Counted from the first letter of the stretch, positions 16,344 through 24,978 are shown. The stretch: 64,000 bases of DNA from an uncultured Eubacteriales bacterium (GCA_900549725.1 URPL01000001.1:78765-142764), one strand, 5' to 3'. Numbers and translations: made by a program. Notes: generated by a model from the sequence alone, not told the origin.

Positions 16344-17870
16344 ATGGATGCTTTGGTTGAAATGAAGGGTGTTGTCAAGAAATTTCCGGGCGTTACGGCG
16401 CTGAAGGACATTTCGTTTGACATTCAGCCCGGCGAGGTGCATGTGTTGCTCGGAGAAAACGGTGCCGGCAAATCAACACTGATGAAGATCCTTTCGGGCG
16501 TATATCAACCCACCGAGGGAACGATCATCATTGACGGCAAGGAATTTTCAAAGCTGACGCCGAAGGATTCCCATGAAAACGGTATCAGCGTGATCTATCA
16601 GGAGCTGAGCGTGATCAACGAGCTTTCCATTGCGGAAAACCTCTTTGTCGGAAAAATGCCGACAAAACGGATCGGTCCGGTGAAGGTGGTCGATACGGCA
16701 CAGGTCAATCGCCGCGCACAGGAGCTGATGGATAAGATCGGCCTTAAGCGCAGCCCGAAAACGCTTGTGGAAGAAATCAGCGTTTCGGAAAAGCAGCAGG
16801 TTGAAATTGCGAAGGCGCTTGCCGCGGACAGCAAGGTGATCGTTATGGATGAGCCGACCGCTTCTCTTACAAACGCCGAGGTGGAGCATTTGTTTGCCAT
16901 TATCCGCGCGCTGAAAGCGGAGGGCAAGGGCATCGTCTTTATTTCCCATAAGCTTGAGGAGATCAAGCGCATCGGCGATCGCGTCACCGTGCTCAAGGAC
17001 GGCGCCTATGTCGGCACAAGAGAGGTCAGGGACGTCACGGTGGACGACCTTGTGACGCTGATGGTCGGGCGCACGGTGAAAGCCACCTATCAGCATGAGG
17101 ATGCACCCGAAAGCTTTGAAAACGAAGAAGAACTCTTTGCGGTGAAAAATCTTTCCCGGCGCGACGGCAAGGTGCGCGATGTTTCCTTTGCGGTGCATCG
17201 CGGCGAGATTGTCGGCTTTTCCGGGCTCGTGGGCTCGGGGCGCAGTGAAATGATGAACGCAATTTTCGGCGCGGAGCCGAAATCCGCGGGGCAGGTGCTG
17301 CTCAAGGGCAAACCCGTCCGAATCCGCAGTCCGTACGGCGCGATCAAAAACGGCATGGCAATGGTTACGGAAAACCGCAGAGAAACGGGCTTTTTCCACA
17401 ACTTTGATATCAAGCAGAATATTTCGATCCTGCCCTTTATCAAAACCTCGTTCTGGGGTGGGGCAGGCGGGTTGACCAGCGGAAAGTTCGAAAAACAATG
17501 TGCCGCGGAACAGAAAGAAAGCCTGAATATCAAATGCCATTCGATCGACCAGGGCATCACGGAGCTTTCCGGCGGCAATCAGCAAAAGGTCATCCTCGGA
17601 AAATGGCTTGCAGCCGACTCTCAGATTATTATTTTCGATGAGCCGACCAAGGGCATTGATATCGGCTCCAAGAGCGAAATTTATGTGCTCATGCGCAAGC
17701 TTGCCGACGAGGGCAAGGCGGTTATGGTGGTTTCTTCCGAGCTGCCCGAGCTGCTTGCCGTGTGCGATACCATCCATGTCTTCCGCGAGGGGCAGATCGT
17801 AAAGACCTTCCCGCACCGCGAAGCGACCGAAGAAAATATCATCAAGGCTTCCACAGCCGAAATCGCATAA
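16344..17870 (+). CDS. alsA: D-allose ABC transporter ATP-binding protein
   Basis: A 508-residue RbsA/MglA-type ATPase with two fused nucleotide-binding domains. The first has Walker A GENGAGKST near residue 37 and MDEPTASLT as Walker B; its signature is degenerate (ISVSEKQQVEI). The second has the diverged loop GLVGSGRSE near residue 294 and a full signature LSGGNQQKV near residue 408. Such proteins energise carbohydrate uptake with one ATPase polypeptide and a single permease gene. ATG at 16344 has AAGGAG upstream; the in-frame TTG at 16326 lies upstream of that site. The substrate is inferred from the operon, which encodes the allose-binding protein, allose-6-phosphate epimerase and allose kinase. 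Confidence 0.88.
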   Translation: MDALVEMKGVVKKFPGVTALKDISFDIQPGEVHVLLGENGAGKSTLMKILSGVYQPTEGTIIIDGKEFSKLTPKDSHENGISVIYQELSVINELSIAENLFVGKMPTKRIGPVKVVDTAQVNRRAQELMDKIGLKRSPKTLVEEISVSEKQQVEIAKALAADSKVIVMDEPTASLTNAEVEHLFAIIRALKAEGKGIVFISHKLEEIKRIGDRVTVLKDGAYVGTREVRDVTVDDLVTLMVGRTVKATYQHEDAPESFENEEELFAVKNLSRRDGKVRDVSFAVHRGEIVGFSGLVGSGRSEMMNAIFGAEPKSAGQVLLKGKPVRIRSPYGAIKNGMAMVTENRRETGFFHNFDIKQNISILPFIKTSFWGGAGGLTSGKFEKQCAAEQKESLNIKCHSIDQGITELSGGNQQKVILGKWLAADSQIIIFDEPTKGIDIGSKSEIYVLMRKLADEGKAVMVVSSELPELLAVCDTIHVFREGQIVKTFPHREATEENIIKASTAEIA

Positions 17871-17892
17871 GAGAAAGGACGAAAAAAGCGCT

Positions 17893-18879
17893 ATGTCTAA
17901 CACGAAAACAACGCTTGTTGATGTCAAGCAAAAAGAAAAAATTACCTTCAACTCCGTTTGGCAAAAATACGGCACCTTCGGAATTCTGATCGTCCTGCTT
18001 GCAATTTTGGCGGTGCTGCGGCCGAACACCTTCTTTTCCACCGCAACGCTGACGCAGATCCTTTCGCAAAGCTCGGTCAATATCCTGATTGCCATGGGCG
18101 AATTCTTCGCGATTTTGATTGCCGGCATTGATTTATCCGTCGGCTCTGTCGTCGCCCTGACCGGTATGGTTACCGCAAAGCTCATGGTCGCCGGAATCAA
18201 TCCGTTGCTTGCTGTGCTGCTCGGGATTCTTCTGGGCGCGCTGCTCGGTTGCATCAACGGCGTTTTGGTCAACAGCACTGGGCTGCATCCCTTCATTATC
18301 ACCCTGGGCACGCAGTCCATCTTCCGCGGCATCACGCTGATCATTTCCAATTCCAGCGCCGTGTTCGGCTTTCCCAAGGAATTCACCAAGTTTATTTCCT
18401 ATAAAGTATTTGATATCCTTCCCATTGTTGCAATCATCGCGATTGCCGTCGCCCTGATTCTTTCTTTCCTCACTCGCAAGACAAAGCTCGGCAGAAACAT
18501 CTACGCGCTGGGCGGCAACAAGGAAAGCGCATGGTATTCCGGCATCAATGTAAAAATGCATACGCTGGTCGTCTTCATCATCTCGGGCATTTGCTGCGGC
18601 ATTGCCGGCATCGTGCTGCTGGGGCGCGTGGGCAGCGCAGAGCCCGCTGCGGCAACCGGATTTGACACCTATGCCATCGCAGCCTCCATCATCGGCGGCA
18701 CAAGCTTCTTCGGCGGCAAGGGTAAAATTTTCGGAGTCGTCATGGGCGGTCTGATCATCGGCGTGATCAACTACGGGCTGAACATTCTGGCAGTGCCGAG
18801 CGTATGGCAGCAGGTGGTTATGGGGCTTTTGATCATCGGCTCCGTTGCGCTGGACCGTTTCGTCGCCCGCAAGAGATAA
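17893..18879 (+). CDS. alsC: D-allose ABC transporter permease
   Basis: A 328-residue membrane protein of the RbsC/AlsC branched family, with about ten hydrophobic segments. The diagnostic stretches are AGIDLSVGSVVALTGM, GLHPFIITLGTQSIFRG and GGTSFFGGKGKIFGVVMGG. It forms the transmembrane pathway for the sugar delivered by AlsB and driven by AlsA. The gene begins 22 bases after alsA and ends 23 bases before alsE. GAAAGGA upstream of ATG 17893 is a plausible, somewhat distant SD. Confidence 0.88.
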   Translation: MSNTKTTLVDVKQKEKITFNSVWQKYGTFGILIVLLAILAVLRPNTFFSTATLTQILSQSSVNILIAMGEFFAILIAGIDLSVGSVVALTGMVTAKLMVAGINPLLAVLLGILLGALLGCINGVLVNSTGLHPFIITLGTQSIFRGITLIISNSSAVFGFPKEFTKFISYKVFDILPIVAIIAIAVALILSFLTRKTKLGRNIYALGGNKESAWYSGINVKMHTLVVFIISGICCGIAGIVLLGRVGSAEPAAATGFDTYAIAASIIGGTSFFGGKGKIFGVVMGGLIIGVINYGLNILAVPSVWQQVVMGLLIIGSVALDRFVARKR

Positions 18880-18902
18880 GAAAAAACAAGGAGGACGGCA
18901 AA

Positions 18903-19589
18903 ATGAAACCGATGTTTAATCCGTCGCTGATGTGCATGGATCTTTTGAATATCAGGGAGCAGACCGCAATTCTCAATGAGCGGTGCGATTTATATCATGT
19001 GGACATCATGGACGGTCACTTTGTCAAAAACATTACGCTTTCTCCGGATTTTGTCCGCGCATTTTCGAAAATCGCAAAGCGCCCGATCGACTGTCACCTG
19101 ATGGTGACCGACCCGGACGACTATATCGCCCCCCTGGCGGAGGCGGGCGCGGGTTATATCTGCCCGCATGCGGAGACGATTACAAACGACGCCTTCCGCA
19201 TTCTGAACAAAATCGAAGCGCTGGGCTGCAAAAAAGGAGTCGCTGTCAGCCCCTCTACGCCGCTTTCTTCTCTGCAGCATTATCTCGGCAGAGTGGACAA
19301 GCTGACGATCATGTCGGTGGATCCCGGGTTTGCGGGGCAGCCCTTTATTCCCGAGATGCTGGAGAAAATCGCGCAGGCAAAGCGTATGCGCGAGGAAAAC
19401 GGCTGGCATTATCTCATCGAGGTGGACGGTTCGTGCAACCAAAAAACGTTCGGGCGGCTTTATGAAGCCGGGACGGAGGTCTTTATCGTGGGCTCCTCGG
19501 GGCTGTTTTCAAAAGACAGGGATCTTGCGCGCGCTTATGAGATTATGCAGGAGGAATTTTGCAGAGAAACCGGGGCGGAGCTTAAATGA
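18903..19589 (+). CDS. alsE: D-allulose-6-phosphate 3-epimerase
   Basis: A 228-residue TIM-barrel enzyme of the ribulose-phosphate 3-epimerase family, converting D-allulose-6-phosphate to D-fructose-6-phosphate. It closely follows the E. coli AlsE pattern: PSLMCMDLL at the N-terminus, HVDIMDGHFVKNITLSPDFV with the metal-binding His and catalytic Asp, CHLMVTDPDDYI, the VDPGFAGQPFIPEML phosphate loop and EVDGSCNQ with the second catalytic Asp. The start at 18903 has AAGGAGG directly upstream. The next gene begins 29 bases after its stop. Confidence 0.92.
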   Translation: MKPMFNPSLMCMDLLNIREQTAILNERCDLYHVDIMDGHFVKNITLSPDFVRAFSKIAKRPIDCHLMVTDPDDYIAPLAEAGAGYICPHAETITNDAFRILNKIEALGCKKGVAVSPSTPLSSLQHYLGRVDKLTIMSVDPGFAGQPFIPEMLEKIAQAKRMREENGWHYLIEVDGSCNQKTFGRLYEAGTEVFIVGSSGLFSKDRDLARAYEIMQEEFCRETGAELK

Positions 19590-19618
19590 TGGCGCACTCG
19601 AAAAAAGGAGGTGACGAC

Positions 19619-20518
19619 ATGGAGAAGCTGACCATCGGAATTGATATCGGCGGCACAAACTTCCGCATCGGCGCGGTAACGCCGGGGGGGCGGGTGCTGC
19701 ATTTCGAAAAAATGTCAAGCCGTATTTTCGACCGGGGAGATGTGGTGCAGACGCTTTGCGGGCAGATCAATGCCTACACGGAGCGCTACGGAATCCGCGA
19801 ACGGGTCGCGGCGGCAGCCGTCGGGATTCCGTCGATCGTGAGCAAGGACAAGCGCACGATTCTTTCCGCGCCGAATCTGAAAGGGTTTGACAATCTTCCG
19901 TTCAGCGACCGTCTCGGCGCGCTGCTGGGGATGCCGGTCTTTTTGGATCGGGATGTCAATTTCCTTTTGATGAACGATATTGATAAGCTCGGACTTGACC
20001 GCGATTCCACAGTGCTCGGCTTTTATGTCGGCACGGGATTCGGGAATGCGCTGTATCTGAATGGATCGCTCTATGCGGGGAAAAATGGTGCTGCGGGAGA
20101 ACTGGGGCATATTCCGCTTTACGGCGTTGAGGATGTCTGCACCTGCGGCAATGTCGGCTGCTCGGAAACGCGCTGCTCCGGCAAATACCTCGAACAGCTG
20201 ACGGCACGGCACTTCCCGGATACCGAAATCCGCGATGTTTTCAAATACCACGCCGACGACCCGATCATCGTTAAATTCGTAGAGGATTTGGCGCTGGTCA
20301 TCGCAACGGAAATCAATATACTCGATCCGGACTACTCCGTGATTGCCGGCGGTGTTGTCTTTATGGATCATTTCCCAAAGGATGTTCTTCTGCGCGCAAT
20401 TCATCGCATGGCGCGCAAGCCTTACCCCGAGGAAAACCTGGAGCTCCTCTTTGCCGAGCATACACAGCAAAGCGGAATTTACGGCAGCGGCATGTATGCA
20501 CACGCACAGCTCAAATGA
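19619..20518 (+). CDS. alsK: D-allose kinase (ROK family)
   Basis: A 299-residue ROK-family sugar kinase that would phosphorylate D-allose at C6. The ATP loop GIDIGGTNFRIGAV is at the N-terminus; IVSKDKRTILSAPNL and the following DRDVN are shared with E. coli AlsK. The zinc-binding ROK motif is complete: GELGHIPL then CTCGNVGCSET with the CxCGxxGC cluster, and GGGV-like AGGVVFMD near the C-terminus. The ATG at 19619 follows a strong AAAGGAGGTGA, so the longer in-frame start at 19586, inside alsE, is rejected. Confidence 0.9.
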   Translation: MEKLTIGIDIGGTNFRIGAVTPGGRVLHFEKMSSRIFDRGDVVQTLCGQINAYTERYGIRERVAAAAVGIPSIVSKDKRTILSAPNLKGFDNLPFSDRLGALLGMPVFLDRDVNFLLMNDIDKLGLDRDSTVLGFYVGTGFGNALYLNGSLYAGKNGAAGELGHIPLYGVEDVCTCGNVGCSETRCSGKYLEQLTARHFPDTEIRDVFKYHADDPIIVKFVEDLALVIATEINILDPDYSVIAGGVVFMDHFPKDVLLRAIHRMARKPYPEENLELLFAEHTQQSGIYGSGMYAHAQLK

Positions 20519-20556
20519 ACAAACAAAAAGTTTTCAAAAAAGAAAGGACATTTGTC

Positions 20557-21528
20557 ATGAAAAAGATCAGACTGATTTGCATCGTTTTGGCATTGGCAAT
20601 GATCACCTCAATTCTCGTTGCCTGCAACAATACCACCGACGGCAACAAAGACGGCGGCGACAGCGCCGAATACGCAATTATTCTTAAGCCCCTTTCCAAC
20701 GACTTCTGGGCAACCATGAAGAAGGGTATTGAGGAAGAAGCTGCAAAGCAGGGCGTCAAGGTCGACGTTTTTGCAGCAAACACCGAGGAAGATACCGAGG
20801 GCCAGCTCAAGATTTTGGAAAACTGCATCACCAAGGGCTATAAGGCAATCGGCGTTGCACCTCTTTCCCCCACGAATCTGATCAACGGCATCGTTGAAGC
20901 AAACAAAAAAGGCATTTATGTGATGAATATCGACGAAAAGATCGATATGGATTCCCTCAAGGCTGCCGGCGGCAGCGTGATCGCTTTTGCAACGACCGAT
21001 AACGAAAAGGTCGGCGAAAAGGGCGCGCAGTATATCCTGGAGAACTTAAAGGACGGCGGCCAGGTCGCTATCATTGAGGGCAAAGCGGGCAACGCTTCCG
21101 GCGAATCCCGCAAGACGGGTGCGACCAAGGTCTTCACCGGGGCTTCGAATGTGACTTTGGTGGCTTCTCAGCCGGCTGACTGGGACAGACAAAAAGCGCT
21201 TGACACTGCAGCAAGCATGCTGCAGGCAAACCCCGACCTCAAGGCGATTTACTGCTGCAACGACACCATGGCGCTGGGCGCATTGCAGGCCGTGAAGAAC
21301 GCGGGCAAGCTCGGTGAAATTATCGTTGTCGGTACGGACGGCGCCGCAGAGGCTCTGACCAGCGTGGAAGAGGGCGAGCTGAATGCGACCGTGGCACAAA
21401 ACTCCGCAGAGATCGGCGCAACCTCCCTGCGCAGAATGATCAAGGCTGTGAAGGATGCTGAAAAGATTGATGCAAACGCAACACCCGAGACCATTCCGGT
21501 TGATTCTTATATCGTAACCAAGAAATAA
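20557..21528 (+). CDS. alsB: D-allose-binding lipoprotein of the ABC transporter
   Basis: A 323-residue substrate-binding protein. Its lipoprotein signal peptide ends in LVAC, as expected for a Gram-positive anchored receptor. The mature part is strikingly like E. coli AlsB: LKPLSNDFWATMKKGIEEEA, then KGIYVMNIDEKIDMDSLKAAGG, IIEGKAGNASGESRKTGAT, SQPADWDR and AIYCCNDTMALG. It delivers D-allose to AlsC. AAAGGA lies 10 bases upstream of ATG 20557. It lies late in the operon, followed by a 217-base spacer with a long hairpin and then rpiB. Confidence 0.92.
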   Translation: MKKIRLICIVLALAMITSILVACNNTTDGNKDGGDSAEYAIILKPLSNDFWATMKKGIEEEAAKQGVKVDVFAANTEEDTEGQLKILENCITKGYKAIGVAPLSPTNLINGIVEANKKGIYVMNIDEKIDMDSLKAAGGSVIAFATTDNEKVGEKGAQYILENLKDGGQVAIIEGKAGNASGESRKTGATKVFTGASNVTLVASQPADWDRQKALDTAASMLQANPDLKAIYCCNDTMALGALQAVKNAGKLGEIIVVGTDGAAEALTSVEEGELNATVAQNSAEIGATSLRRMIKAVKDAEKIDANATPETIPVDSYIVTKK

Positions 21529-21621
21529 GAAAAACCGCAGGCAGAGCGGCTTTTCGGGGGAAGGCGCTGACACGGAATAACTGCCGATGAATTGCGGCAG
21601 GAAAGCAAAGAGAGAAAAGGC

Positions 21622-21658
21622 GGCAGGGACCGCTTTGCGATGAGAGCGGTCCCCTGCC
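21622..21658 (+). other. Long intergenic hairpin between alsB and rpiB
   Basis: GGCAGGGACCGC (21622-21633) pairs with AGCGGTCCCCTGCC (21645-21658) with one bulge. No T run follows, so it is more like an mRNA-stabilising or processing structure at the 3' end of the alsB message than a terminator. The rest of 21529-21745 shows no gene. Confidence 0.5.
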
Positions 21659-21745
21659 AAATGCAAAAAAGAAACCGGGCGACCGCGTCGCAATACGCGC
21701 GCACTGCGCTGTTTCGTTTATGAAAGTATGGAAAAGGAGTCATGA

Positions 21746-22195
21746 ATGATGAAGATTGGGATCGGTTGCGACCATGTGGGTTATGAGCTCAAGGGAAAAG
21801 TGACAGAGCATTTGCGGGAGCTTGGCTATGAAGTGGTTGACTTTGGCACAAACTCCTCCGAGCGCACGGACTATCCGATTTACGGGGAGGCCGTTGCACG
21901 CGCCGTTGCAAGCGGCGCATGTGAAAAGGGCATTCTGATCTGCGGCACGGGGGTCGGCATTTCCCTGGCTGCAAATAAGGTGCACGGCATCCGCGCGGTG
22001 GTTTGCAGCGAGCCGTATTCGGCGCTGCTTTCCCGCCGCCACAATGATACCAATATTCTGGCGTTCGGCGCCAGGGTGGTCGGTGCGGATCTTGCGCTGA
22101 TGATCGTGGATGCATGGCTTTCCGGCGTTTACGAGGGCGGCAGGCATGCAAAGCGCGTGCAGATGATTGCCGACATTGAAGCAAAAAACGAGTAA
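21746..22195 (+). CDS. rpiB: RpiB/LacAB-family sugar-phosphate isomerase (probable allose-6-phosphate isomerase)
   Basis: 149 residues, the usual RpiB length. The N-terminal IGIGCDHVGYELK carries the conserved Asp-His pair; GILICGTGVGISLAANKVHG contains the catalytic Cys and the anion-hole GTG; RRHNDTN has the ring-opening His/Asp region. RpiB of E. coli acts on both ribose-5-phosphate and allose-6-phosphate. Here its place in the allose operon argues that it makes D-allulose-6-phosphate for AlsE, completing the path to fructose-6-phosphate. AAAAGGAGT precedes the start; two in-frame ATGs (21746, 21749) are possible. A strong terminator follows. Confidence 0.9.
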   Translation: MMKIGIGCDHVGYELKGKVTEHLRELGYEVVDFGTNSSERTDYPIYGEAVARAVASGACEKGILICGTGVGISLAANKVHGIRAVVCSEPYSALLSRRHNDTNILAFGARVVGADLALMIVDAWLSGVYEGGRHAKRVQMIADIEAKNE

Positions 22196-22217
22196 ATTCA
22201 TAGGAAATCCTCAAAAG

Positions 22218-22266
22218 CCAAAGGGGCGCGGATGCCTTTTCCGCGCCCCTTTGGTCTTTTCTTTTT
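22218..22266 (+). terminator. Intrinsic terminator of the allose operon
   Basis: CCAAAGGGGCGCGG (22218-22231) pairs with CCGCGCCCCTTTGG (22241-22254), followed by TCTTTTCTTTTTT. Confidence 0.9.
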
Positions 22267-22443
22267 TCAGCTTTTCAGCAGTTTTTCCGCAGCGCGCGAA
22301 GCACGAAAAATACGGCGCCCGCGCTGCACAGAAGCGGCACGGGAACAAGCCAAAACGGCGCGCTCGGTCTGTGCCTGTGCGAAAATGCAGAGGCAGGCGC
22401 AAAGCAAAGTGCAGCGCAGAAGAAAAGTTAGCGCTTTTTTCAT
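22267..22443 (-). CDS. Small signal-peptide-like ORF, possibly frameshifted
   Basis: A 58-codon frame beginning ATG at 22443 with AAAGGAG directly upstream, two bases after the yfcE stop codon. It starts MKKALTFLLRC and looks like a signal peptide, but the rest is Arg-rich and featureless. If one T is removed from the TTTT run near codon 7, the frame becomes a much better small membrane protein: a signal sequence ending FAPASAFS, then the hydrophobic stretch LVPVPLLCSAGAVFFVL, then RALRKNC and a stop at 22275. A frameshifted small membrane protein, a sequencing error or a chance frame are all possible. Confidence 0.35.
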   Translation of the reverse strand: MKKALTFLLRCTLLCACLCIFAQAQTERAVLACSRAASVQRGRRIFRASRAAEKLLKS

Positions 22444-22444
22444 C

Positions 22445-23020
22445 TTAATTCTCCTTTGCTTTTTGCTCGCCCGGGCAAAAGCGCAGATAAGCATGCTCTT
22501 TTTCCGCGGAAAGTTCTTTCCACAAAAATTCACCGTTTGCAAGGGTCATATAGCTATGCGGGCTTTGCTCCTTGGGAATGGAGACGGAGCCTGGGTTAAG
22601 ACAGATATAATTTTCATGCATGCGGCACAGCGGCACATGCGTATGCCCGTGCAGCAAAATATCGCCCGGACAAAGCGGCGGCAGACTTGACTCGTTGAAA
22701 ACATGGCCGTGCGTTGCATAAATGACGGCATCTTCGAGCGGCAGCGCGGCATAATCCGCCAAAATGGGGAACTGCAGCACCATCTGATCTACCTCACAAT
22801 CGCAGTTGCCGCGCACGCAGAGCAGCCGCTCCCGCATCTGATTGAGCAGGGCAAGCACGGTTTTCGGGGCATACTCGCGCGGCAAATCATTGCGCGGGCC
22901 ATGGTAGAGCAGATCGCCCAGCAGCAGCAAGCGGTCTGCTTTTTCTTCAAAAAAACGGTCAAGCAGGGCTTTTGTATAGTATGCGGAGCCGTGCAGATCC
23001 GAAGCAATCATCCATTTCAT
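22445..23020 (-). CDS. yfcE: YfcE-type metallophosphoesterase
   Basis: A 191-residue phosphodiesterase of the calcineurin-like superfamily (YfcE/MJ0936 group). All metal-ligand motifs are present: SDLHGS near residue 7 (D-x-H), LLLLGDLLYHG (GD), VRGNCD (GNCD), THGH, HGHTH, and LNPGSVS at the end. It would hydrolyse phosphodiesters in the cytoplasm, using Mn2+ or similar metals; the natural substrate is unknown. It has its own minus-strand promoter at 23091-23063 and is followed by a possible small ORF. Confidence 0.88.
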   Translation of the reverse strand: MKWMIASDLHGSAYYTKALLDRFFEEKADRLLLLGDLLYHGPRNDLPREYAPKTVLALLNQMRERLLCVRGNCDCEVDQMVLQFPILADYAALPLEDAVIYATHGHVFNESSLPPLCPGDILLHGHTHVPLCRMHENYICLNPGSVSIPKEQSPHSYMTLANGEFLWKELSAEKEHAYLRFCPGEQKAKEN

Positions 23021-23062
23021 AAAAAATTTACCTTTCCTTGCGGGTATTTCTTTGCGAATGAT

Positions 23063-23091
23063 ATTATATCAGGAAAAAGAGGCGCTGTCCA
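23063..23091 (-). promoter_or_regulatory. Sigma-A promoter of yfcE
   Basis: On the minus strand TGGACA (23091-23086) and TATAAT (23068-23063) with a 17-base spacer. Confidence 0.7.
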
Positions 23092-23106
23092 CCCTTTGTT
23101 TTCCGC

Positions 23107-23135
23107 TTGCAAAGAAAATGCCGATATGATACAAT
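23107..23135 (+). promoter_or_regulatory. Sigma-A promoter of nth-mutY
   Basis: TTGCAA at 23107-23112 and TACAAT at 23130-23135 with a 17-base spacer, back to back with the yfcE promoter. Confidence 0.75.
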
Positions 23136-23182
23136 AATAAAAAAACCGTCGCATTTTTGCGAACAAAAAGGGGGGCTTTGCA

Positions 23183-23854
23183 ATGGCAAAGCAAAAACAG
23201 GCGGGGCAAAAGGAACGGGCGCTTGCGGCGATGCGATATTTGGAGGAAAAATACCCGCAGGCGGAATGTGCGCTGCGCTGGCAGGGGGATCCTTGGCGGC
23301 TGCTTGTGATGGGGCGGCTGAGCGCGCAATGCACGGACGCACGCGTCAATGAGGTTTGCCGCACCCTGTTTTCCGTATATCCCGATTGTGCCGCCATGGC
23401 GGATGCCGAACTCCCGAGGCTCGAAAAGCTGATTTATTCCTGCGGGGTATACCGCGTGAAAGCGCAGAACCTGCGCGACAGCGCGCAAATGCTCATGCGC
23501 GACTACGGCGGAGAGGTGCCCGGAGAAATGGAGGCGCTTTTGAAGCTGCCGGGGGTCGGGCGGAAAATCGCAAATCTGATTTTGGGAGATGCCTTCGGGC
23601 AGCCTGCGATCGTTGCGGATACGCATTGTATCCGTATTTCCAACCGCCTTGGGCTGTGTGACGGCGCCGATCCGACGAAGGTGGAAAGCACGCTGCGGGG
23701 GCTGATCCCGCCGGAGTGCTCCTCCGATTTTTGTCATCGGCTGGTGCTTTTCGGCAGAGAGATCTGCACCGCACGCGCGCCAAGGTGCAAGCATTGCCCG
23801 CTGCAATGCCCTGCGCGGCAGGAAGCATATACAAAAGAAAAGGAATCGCTATGA
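23183..23854 (+). CDS. nth: Endonuclease III
   Basis: A 223-residue DNA glycosylase/AP lyase for oxidised pyrimidines. The helix-hairpin-helix LPGVGRKIAN carries the catalytic Lys, and VADTHCIRISNRLGL supplies the catalytic Asp. Four C-terminal cysteines form the [4Fe-4S] loop (CTARAPRC, KHC, PLQC), but the last spacing is three residues instead of the usual five. AGGGGGG precedes ATG 23183. The stop overlaps the mutY start (ATGA), so the two base-excision-repair genes are translationally coupled. Confidence 0.9.
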   Translation: MAKQKQAGQKERALAAMRYLEEKYPQAECALRWQGDPWRLLVMGRLSAQCTDARVNEVCRTLFSVYPDCAAMADAELPRLEKLIYSCGVYRVKAQNLRDSAQMLMRDYGGEVPGEMEALLKLPGVGRKIANLILGDAFGQPAIVADTHCIRISNRLGLCDGADPTKVESTLRGLIPPECSSDFCHRLVLFGREICTARAPRCKHCPLQCPARQEAYTKEKESL

Positions 23855-24960
23855 GAGAGCAAACCCCAAGTGAAATTTCCGCGCAAATGCTGCAAAGGGC
23901 GCAGCAGACGGTTTTACCGCTGCTGTATTGGTATGGGGCAAATGCGCGCGAGCTGCCTTGGCGGCGGGAACCCACGCCGTATCATGTATGGGTCAGCGAG
24001 GTGATGCTGCAGCAAACGCGCGTCGCCGCGGTGATTCCGTATTACACGCGCTTTTTGGAAGCATTTCCCGATATTGCGGCGCTTGCAAAGGCAGACGAGG
24101 CACAGCTGCTCAAATGCTGGCAGGGGCTTGGATATTACAGCCGCGCGCGCAACCTGCAAAAAGGGGCGCGCGTTGTGACAGAGCAATACGGAGGAGCGCT
24201 TCCGCGCGAGGAAGCGGCGCTTTTATCTGTTCCGGGCATCGGCGCATATACCGCAGGGGCAATCGCCTCCATCGCCTTCGGGCTGCCCGTCCCTGCGATT
24301 GACGGCAATGTGATGCGCGTGATGACGCGCCTCTTTGCGGACGGGCGCGACGCAACCGATGAAAAAACAAAGCAGGATTACCGCGCGCTTTTGCGGCAGG
24401 TAATGCCGCGGGAGAACACCTCCGCCTTTACGCAGGCGCTTATGGAGCTGGGCGCCGTGATCTGCCTGCCAAACGGCGCGCCGCTTTGCGCCGCCTGCCC
24501 GCTGCGCGCTCTGTGCGCGGCATATGATGCGGGGGAGGTTTTGCGCTATCCGAAAAAGCCGCCGAAGAAGGCGCGGCGCATCGAAGAGAAAACGGTGGTG
24601 CTTTTGCGGCAGGGTGAGAGCTGGCTTTTGCGCAAAAATCCGGAGAAGGGGCTCTTGCGCGGGCTGTATTTATTTTTGCAATACGACGGCGCAAAGAGCG
24701 AGGCACAGCTTGCGGCACAGCTAAAAAAGGACGGCATTCTTTGCGGCGCGCTGACGAAGCTTTTGCCGCAGAAGCATATTTTTACGCATGTGGAATGGCA
24801 TATGAGCGGATTTTGCGGCACGCTTCTCGGCCCGTGCGAGGCACTTGATGCATCGTTTGTTTTAGCGGACGCGGCGGCGCTGCGCGGGCAATATGCCGTG
24901 CCTTCGGCGCACGGTGCATATCTTTCCTATGCCTTGGGGAAACTGGCGGAGCATGCATAA
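23851..24960 (+). CDS. mutY: A/G-specific adenine glycosylase
   Basis: A 369-residue repair enzyme that removes adenine mispaired with 8-oxoguanine. ELPWRREPTPYHVWVSEVMLQQT contains the catalytic Glu, VPGIGAYTAGAIASIAFG the helix-hairpin-helix, and AIDGNVMRV the catalytic Asp. An iron-sulfur loop of four cysteines follows (ending CAACPLRALC); its first spacing is seven residues. The C-terminal NUDIX-like 8-oxoG recognition domain occupies residues ~235-365 (KHIFTHVEWHM). The start at 23851 overlaps the nth stop and removes a 45-residue extension that lies within nth. Confidence 0.92.
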   Translation: MREQTPSEISAQMLQRAQQTVLPLLYWYGANARELPWRREPTPYHVWVSEVMLQQTRVAAVIPYYTRFLEAFPDIAALAKADEAQLLKCWQGLGYYSRARNLQKGARVVTEQYGGALPREEAALLSVPGIGAYTAGAIASIAFGLPVPAIDGNVMRVMTRLFADGRDATDEKTKQDYRALLRQVMPRENTSAFTQALMELGAVICLPNGAPLCAACPLRALCAAYDAGEVLRYPKKPPKKARRIEEKTVVLLRQGESWLLRKNPEKGLLRGLYLFLQYDGAKSEAQLAAQLKKDGILCGALTKLLPQKHIFTHVEWHMSGFCGTLLGPCEALDASFVLADAAALRGQYAVPSAHGAYLSYALGKLAEHA

Positions 24961-24978
24961 ATAATCGGGGGGCGGAAA

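Noticed and set aside
18804..18902. N-terminal extension of alsE
   Set aside because: The extra residues are a frame-shifted reading of the end of alsC; a strong SD precedes ATG 18903.
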